The notes under the pieces: model-generated
Seen by the model: the letters and a program-made list of their open reading frames with translations, nothing else
Databases searched by the model: none
What the model was told of the DNA's origin: nothing
Source of the DNA: Prevotellaceae bacterium
Lineage (GTDB): Bacteria > Bacteroidota > Bacteroidia > Bacteroidales > UBA932
NCBI GenBank assembly: GCA_031285695.1
Contig: JAITVR010000060.1
Location: 1-5,217, forward strand
Direction: 5' to 3'
Length of the DNA stretch: 5,217 nt
Shown: positions 3,236-5,217 of the stretch, piece after piece
How the letters are laid out: each line of letters opens with the position of its first letter
How positions within the stretch are numbered: position 1 is the first letter of the stretch
Program-made: the position numbers and the translations under genes

Positions 3236-5217
3236 TCAAAACTTCATGCTTACCTCTACCCCTGCCTGTAGCGGGTTGCCGCGCTGCGCAAAGTGGCGGC
3301 CCATGTTTTCAAAGTAGAAGGCTTTGTAGCGGGCGTTGAGCAGGTTTTTTGCCCAAAAACCAAGCTTAATGCTGCCTTTTTCGACCGAAACTTTGGCGTT
3401 GAGCAGGCTGTAAAAATCCTGCGAGGCAAAGGAGCTGTTGGCGGCGGTAAAGTAAACTTTTCCTGCACCGGTATAGCTGGCCGAGAGCGTGAGCTTGTCG
3501 GCCATTTTGCTGTTGAAGTAAATGTCGTACTCCGCACCCACCGATAGCGTGTGCTGCGGCGCAAAGGGCACAAATTTTCCCTTGTAGCTAACCTCTTCGT
3601 AATTGCTGTTGCCGGTTTTTACGGAGTCGGTGTACTGCCTAAAAGTGGCGTGGGTGTAGCCGTAGGACAGGTATCCGCTGAGGTTTTTTACGTGTACATT
3701 TGCCGAAATTTCGGCGCCGTAGCTGTGGCTGCGCCCTGCGTTTTTCATTACGCGGCCAAGCCCGCTGGGCACAAACAGCGCCACCTGCTGGTTGCGCGTG
3801 TCAATGAAAAATGCAGCAGCATCAAGGTTTAATTTTTTGTCGAAAAATGAGGCTGCACCGCCAACTTCGTAGCTCCAGCAGTATTCGGGTTGGTAGTAAA
3901 TTGCGCTATTTACGGCCTCGCTATCTTCGGCCTGCTTGTATATAATTTGTGTTCCCGACTGCTTTGGGTTGAGCTTATCTTGTACTAAATCGGCAAAAAG
4001 CTGAGTGTTGTAGCCACCCGATGTGTATCCTTTTGCAGCTGTTGTATAAATTTTGTACTTGCCGTTGCCGAACACATATTGCAGGGCAATTTTCGGAAGA
4101 AATTCCAAGAAATCGTTGCTGAGCTCATCGTTGTAGAGAGGTTCTTGTGCCGATGATGACCACGAAGTCCTGCCGCCCATCATTGCAGGCATAACCATTT
4201 TTACGGATACGCGAGATGAGGAGTAGTATTGCAGCGCAATTTTTTCATAGTCCAAACGAACTCCTGCTGTTAACGATAATCCTTCTAAAATTAAATTGTT
4301 GTACGTTGATTGGTGGTAAACAGCAGCGCCGTAAGAGGCGGATTCAAACGTAGAGGGTATGTACAAATAATCAAGCTGCGCATTGCTTCCGGAGTCCGTT
4401 ACAATAGTCAGCTGTGGTGCGCGTGGCGAGGTTGGAAAATTTCTTGAAATAAAATTAGAGTTGATGCTCACCGGCGCATCAGCGTTCAAATTCTTATAAA
4501 ATCCAAATGTGCCGAATAGCCACCGGTAGTTCTTTTCGCTTTTCGACTTCACAATAATTTCCTCGGTTACGGCGTGCTGCCTTTGTTTTTGCGCAAGCGT
4601 AAAAAAATCATCGGGTGTAAAATCTTGGTCAAGCCGCATGTGGTCATCAAAAAATTGGTGCGAGGTGCTGCTGCTGATGGTGTAATTATTTCCCTCGTAC
4701 TGCACAAAAAGTCCGTTGCTTACCAAGGTGCGGTTGTAGCCGGCAGGCGCGTTGTAGCGCGGGTTGTGCACTTTTCCTGTGCTGTCCACCTCGCCGTAGG
4801 CGTAGCCGTTTTGCTCGCTGCGCTCGCCGCTAAGCGTGTAGCTCAGGCGCATTTTTTCGCTCATTTTCCAATCCAATCGCAGGCGCGCAGCCCCCGATTT
4901 TAGGGCGTTTGCAGGTTTTTTGCTAAATTCATTCGTAAAAAAACCGTCGGTTTGGTGGTAGCTTCCGCCAAACGAAATGCCAACATTTTCGCCCAACTTT
5001 TGCGCATGCGAAGCGTTTACGCTTACCGTATTTTTACTTCCGTAAGAAACCTGAAACCGTGTGCCCTGCTGGCGCAGCGGCGATGCAGTGCGAACATTCA
5101 CAATGCCGCCCATGGCGTTGCGACCGTACAGTGTGCCCTGCGGACCGCGCAGCACCTCAATTCCGGCGATGTCGAAAAAATCAAAGTTGAAGGAACTTTT
5201 GTCCAAGTACGGCATGT
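3236..5217 (-). CDS. TonB-dependent outer-membrane receptor, N-terminus outside the window
   Basis: Family role: energised uptake of a scarce ligand (siderophore, haem, cobalamin or glycan) across the outer membrane using TonB-ExbBD. The frame is open to the right window edge; 659 residues follow the first visible methionine, which is internal. The end of the plug domain is present with IEVLRGPQGTLYGRNAMGGIVNV (residues 19-41; named here by its key LRGPQGTLYG and GG). The rest is a beta-barrel of alternating strands with KGYTSGGYN (395-403), typical of iron-complex receptors, NAGRSHSYGAEI (492-503), and the TonB C-terminal signature NLLNARYKAFYF, ending in a terminal Phe (VSMKF), as outer-membrane proteins do for BAM recognition. 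Signal peptide, TonB box and start of the plug are missing, probably 100 or more residues. No SusD-like partner is seen downstream, which argues mildly against a glycan (SusC) role. The ligand cannot be named. Confidence 0.95.
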   Translation of the reverse strand, partial: MPYLDKSSFNFDFFDIAGIEVLRGPQGTLYGRNAMGGIVNVRTASPLRQQGTRFQVSYGSKNTVSVNASHAQKLGENVGISFGGSYHQTDGFFTNEFSKKPANALKSGAARLRLDWKMSEKMRLSYTLSGERSEQNGYAYGEVDSTGKVHNPRYNAPAGYNRTLVSNGLFVQYEGNNYTISSSTSHQFFDDHMRLDQDFTPDDFFTLAQKQRQHAVTEEIIVKSKSEKNYRWLFGTFGFYKNLNADAPVSINSNFISRNFPTSPRAPQLTIVTDSGSNAQLDYLYIPSTFESASYGAAVYHQSTYNNLILEGLSLTAGVRLDYEKIALQYYSSSRVSVKMVMPAMMGGRTSWSSSAQEPLYNDELSNDFLEFLPKIALQYVFGNGKYKIYTTAAKGYTSGGYNTQLFADLVQDKLNPKQSGTQIIYKQAEDSEAVNSAIYYQPEYCWSYEVGGAASFFDKKLNLDAAAFFIDTRNQQVALFVPSGLGRVMKNAGRSHSYGAEISANVHVKNLSGYLSYGYTHATFRQYTDSVKTGNSNYEEVSYKGKFVPFAPQHTLSVGAEYDIYFNSKMADKLTLSASYTGAGKVYFTAANSSFASQDFYSLLNAKVSVEKGSIKLGFWAKNLLNARYKAFYFENMGRHFAQRGNPLQAGVEVSMKF

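Noticed and set aside
3236..5217. SusC-type glycan receptor
   Set aside because: No SusD-like gene follows the receptor stop, and the visible barrel and plug motifs fit iron-complex-type receptors better; the N-terminal domain that would decide is outside the window.

Overview
The window looks like chromosomal DNA of a member of the Bacteroidota, most likely Bacteroidales. The support is a TonB-dependent receptor with a full plug/barrel signature, a protein matching the Bacteroidales-type DUF6261 family as I remember it, the absence of clear Shine-Dalgarno sequences, and promoter-like TAnnTTTG motifs. Genus and habitat cannot be told from the sequence.

Layout. Positions 1-1807 (minus strand) hold a tight two-gene unit. 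pdxB (4-phosphoerythronate dehydrogenase, vitamin B6 synthesis) is followed with no spacer by tcdA (tRNA t6A37 cyclising enzyme), whose 3' end is cut by the window edge. Positions 1808-2401 are a repeat-rich intergenic region. It contains two inverted arrays of a 7-bp unit carrying TAG, a core between them with two REP-like palindromic repeats, and then about 4.8 copies of a 42-bp tandem repeat. Positions 2402-3115 (plus strand) encode a helical DUF6261-type protein. Positions 3116-3235 carry a short, PdxB-like start with its own promoter-like motif, then an AT-rich GATAAA-rich palindrome. Positions 3236-5217 (minus strand) hold the C-terminal ~660 residues of a TonB-dependent outer-membrane receptor whose N-terminus lies outside the window.

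The three annotated functions (B6 synthesis, tRNA modification, outer-membrane uptake) do not form one obvious pathway. The most interesting part is 1808-3148. A second, degenerate copy of the first codons of pdxB sits directly after the DUF6261 stop codon, on the same strand as pdxB. The present pdxB begins with TTG, while the remnant keeps ATG. The simplest reading is that the repeat block and DUF6261 gene arrived next to, or within, the pdxB 5' region and left a duplicated gene start on the far side. This is inference. The duplicated sequence itself is directly visible.
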